Source: Owenia fusiformis (taxonomy: Eukaryota; Annelida; Polychaeta; Sabellida; Oweniidae). Taken from it: a stretch of 64,000 nt of DNA. The notes beneath the pieces were generated by a model. The model had not been told where the DNA came from. It did not search any database and saw only the letters and a program-made list of their open reading frames with translations. Positions 62,701 to 64,000 of this stretch are shown here, one piece after another. The stretch lies in NCBI GenBank assembly GCA_903813345.2, contig CAIIXF020000008.1, positions 8,456,366-8,520,365 on the forward strand, given 5' to 3'. The translations under genes were made by a program, and so were the position numbers. The stretch's first letter is position 1; each line of letters begins with the position of its first letter.

Positions 62701-64000
62701 TGCTCCCAATAGCATTCATTTCAGAAAGGTCTTACTACAATTGTTTTTTCTTTAAGTTGAATTTGAAAATAATTTATCCTTTCTATTCCACAAGTCTCAA
62801 CAAGGTCTGAAGTAGATTTAGCCTTTCAAACTATATTTCCTACATCAGAGCTTGTTACAAAAGACCAAGCTCCTGATTTGAACCAAGTGCTCTATACCAT
62901 GATGTCACCATGAACCTTAAACTATATGAAGCAGCCTTTAGTAAATATAATTCAGTCCTCAACCTACTACTGTGCTCATATACTTCAATATTGGCATAAA
63001 AATAAATACAAATGAAAAAATTGAAACCGAGAGTATACAAAATTCCAAAACTCATCATACCCGAAATCAAAAGCCAGAGTACCCAAAATTAATCCCTGAG
63101 TACCCAAAAGTAAAAGGTAGAGTACCCAAAATTAATCCTAACTTAAAAGCCAGAGTACCCACAATTCATATATTTAACACTGTTAAGCCAAAATCAGTAC
63201 AGATTGGAATTTAACTATTCCTGAAAATTTGGTTAATCTTTGATAGTTCGTGAACCAGTTTCAATCTAAAAAATGTTCGGCGACTTTATAAAATGTTTGT
63301 TCTTTTAGCTCATATTTTGATCATAGGTTACCAAGCCAAAATGATGTCATACAACTAATACAGGATTTAGACCTGGCGTATAGTATCTCTCTGATTATGG
63401 TGTTTTACTTATCACAATGGCCTTTTGTATAATGTCATCTAATAAATCAGGCTAAGATCAAAAGGCTATCACTAAATCAGGCTACTGATTTCTTTACACT
63501 AAAGGGCTATAGGGCACTTTGCTTGAATCATGAGTTATACATTTACTTATGTCATGCACGCCTTCTGGTGATATCTGATAAATTTATAATTTGTTGGATG
63601 CTAATTTGACACATGTATTACTCAATATACTGGTTCATTTTTTATTACTTAAAGCATGCCACAATGTCATTTCACCAAAACGTAGTAAACTGTATAAGAA
63701 CCTCTCTCATTAACATTAATTTCAATTTTCAAATGTTTCTTTATTGACTCCCATGTCGAGAGACACTCCCTGTCAGTATAAGTTACAGTGACATACACTT
63801 TGGTAGACAAGTTGTTACTTCTATAGGCATTCACAATTTTTCATTTTTCGTTAATTCGGATGTGCATATTGTAAATGTGTCAAAAGCTCTATTGGAACAA
63901 ACTGGAAGTACAAGTTATTTTTCGATTTAAGAACATGCCAGGCTTTGATATCAAAATGTTATTTGATTGATATCAGTATAGCATTGTAGTGTTATCATTC
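59761..64000. other. PLEKHG intron after the DH-start exon
   Basis: No exon continuing the DH domain was found before the window ends. It contains a (GTTT)n microsatellite at about 62111-62136 and a degenerate AGAGTACCCAAAATTAATCC repeat at about 63028-63166. Confidence 0.5.

Overview
The window is eukaryotic nuclear DNA from an animal: A+T-rich, short exons with GT-AG introns, AATAAA signals, and dense DNA-transposon debris. No bacterial features are visible. The gene families, intron structure and many small inverted-repeat elements suggest an invertebrate bilaterian, possibly marine. The species cannot be fixed from the sequence.

Four protein-coding genes are supported. (1) COMMD1 (+, 2228-5518) is complete in 3 exons, 184 aa. 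(2) PCMT1, protein-L-isoaspartate O-methyltransferase (-, 21724-8644), has 6 coding exons and two possible C-termini. One is a read-through end and the other is a tiny last exon that ends the protein in KTEL, an ER-retrieval signal. A hydrophobic leader precedes the conserved MAW start. (3) A membrane-type, steroid-sulfatase-like sulfatase (+, 13942-17474) has 7 exons, 689 aa, and lies entirely inside PCMT1 intron 2 on the opposite strand. (4) The 5' part of a PLEKHG1/2/3-family Rho guanine-nucleotide exchange factor (+, 42176 to beyond the window) consists of a 2.15-kb low-complexity first coding exon and, after a 14.8-kb intron, an exon carrying the start of the DH domain. Two small exons in that intron (55206-55260 and 58363-58411) each have an ATG, an in-frame upstream stop and a phase-1 donor that fits the DH exon, so they look like alternative first exons.

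The rest is introns and intergenic DNA rich in non-autonomous DNA transposons. Many can be delimited exactly from terminal inverted repeats and target-site duplications. They include a nested Tc1-like MITE with a hAT-like MITE inside it (982-1808) and an intact 235-bp sister copy (12966-13200); a 1024-bp mariner derivative with perfect 27-bp ends and an open HTH-only reading frame (47302-48325); and a 512-bp element (18887-19398) inserted in a second repeat whose uninterrupted copy is at 7126-7458. A family with 6-bp duplications, TTAA-flanked MITEs, a 690-bp foldback at the left edge and several minisatellites are also present. The largest minisatellite (9631-11270, about 12 units) is packed with AGGTCA/TGACCT hexamers.

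The stretch 25-42 kb holds no recognised gene, only two weak orphan exon candidates. PCMT1 and a PLEKHG gene also lie near each other on human 6q25, so their proximity here may be retained linkage.
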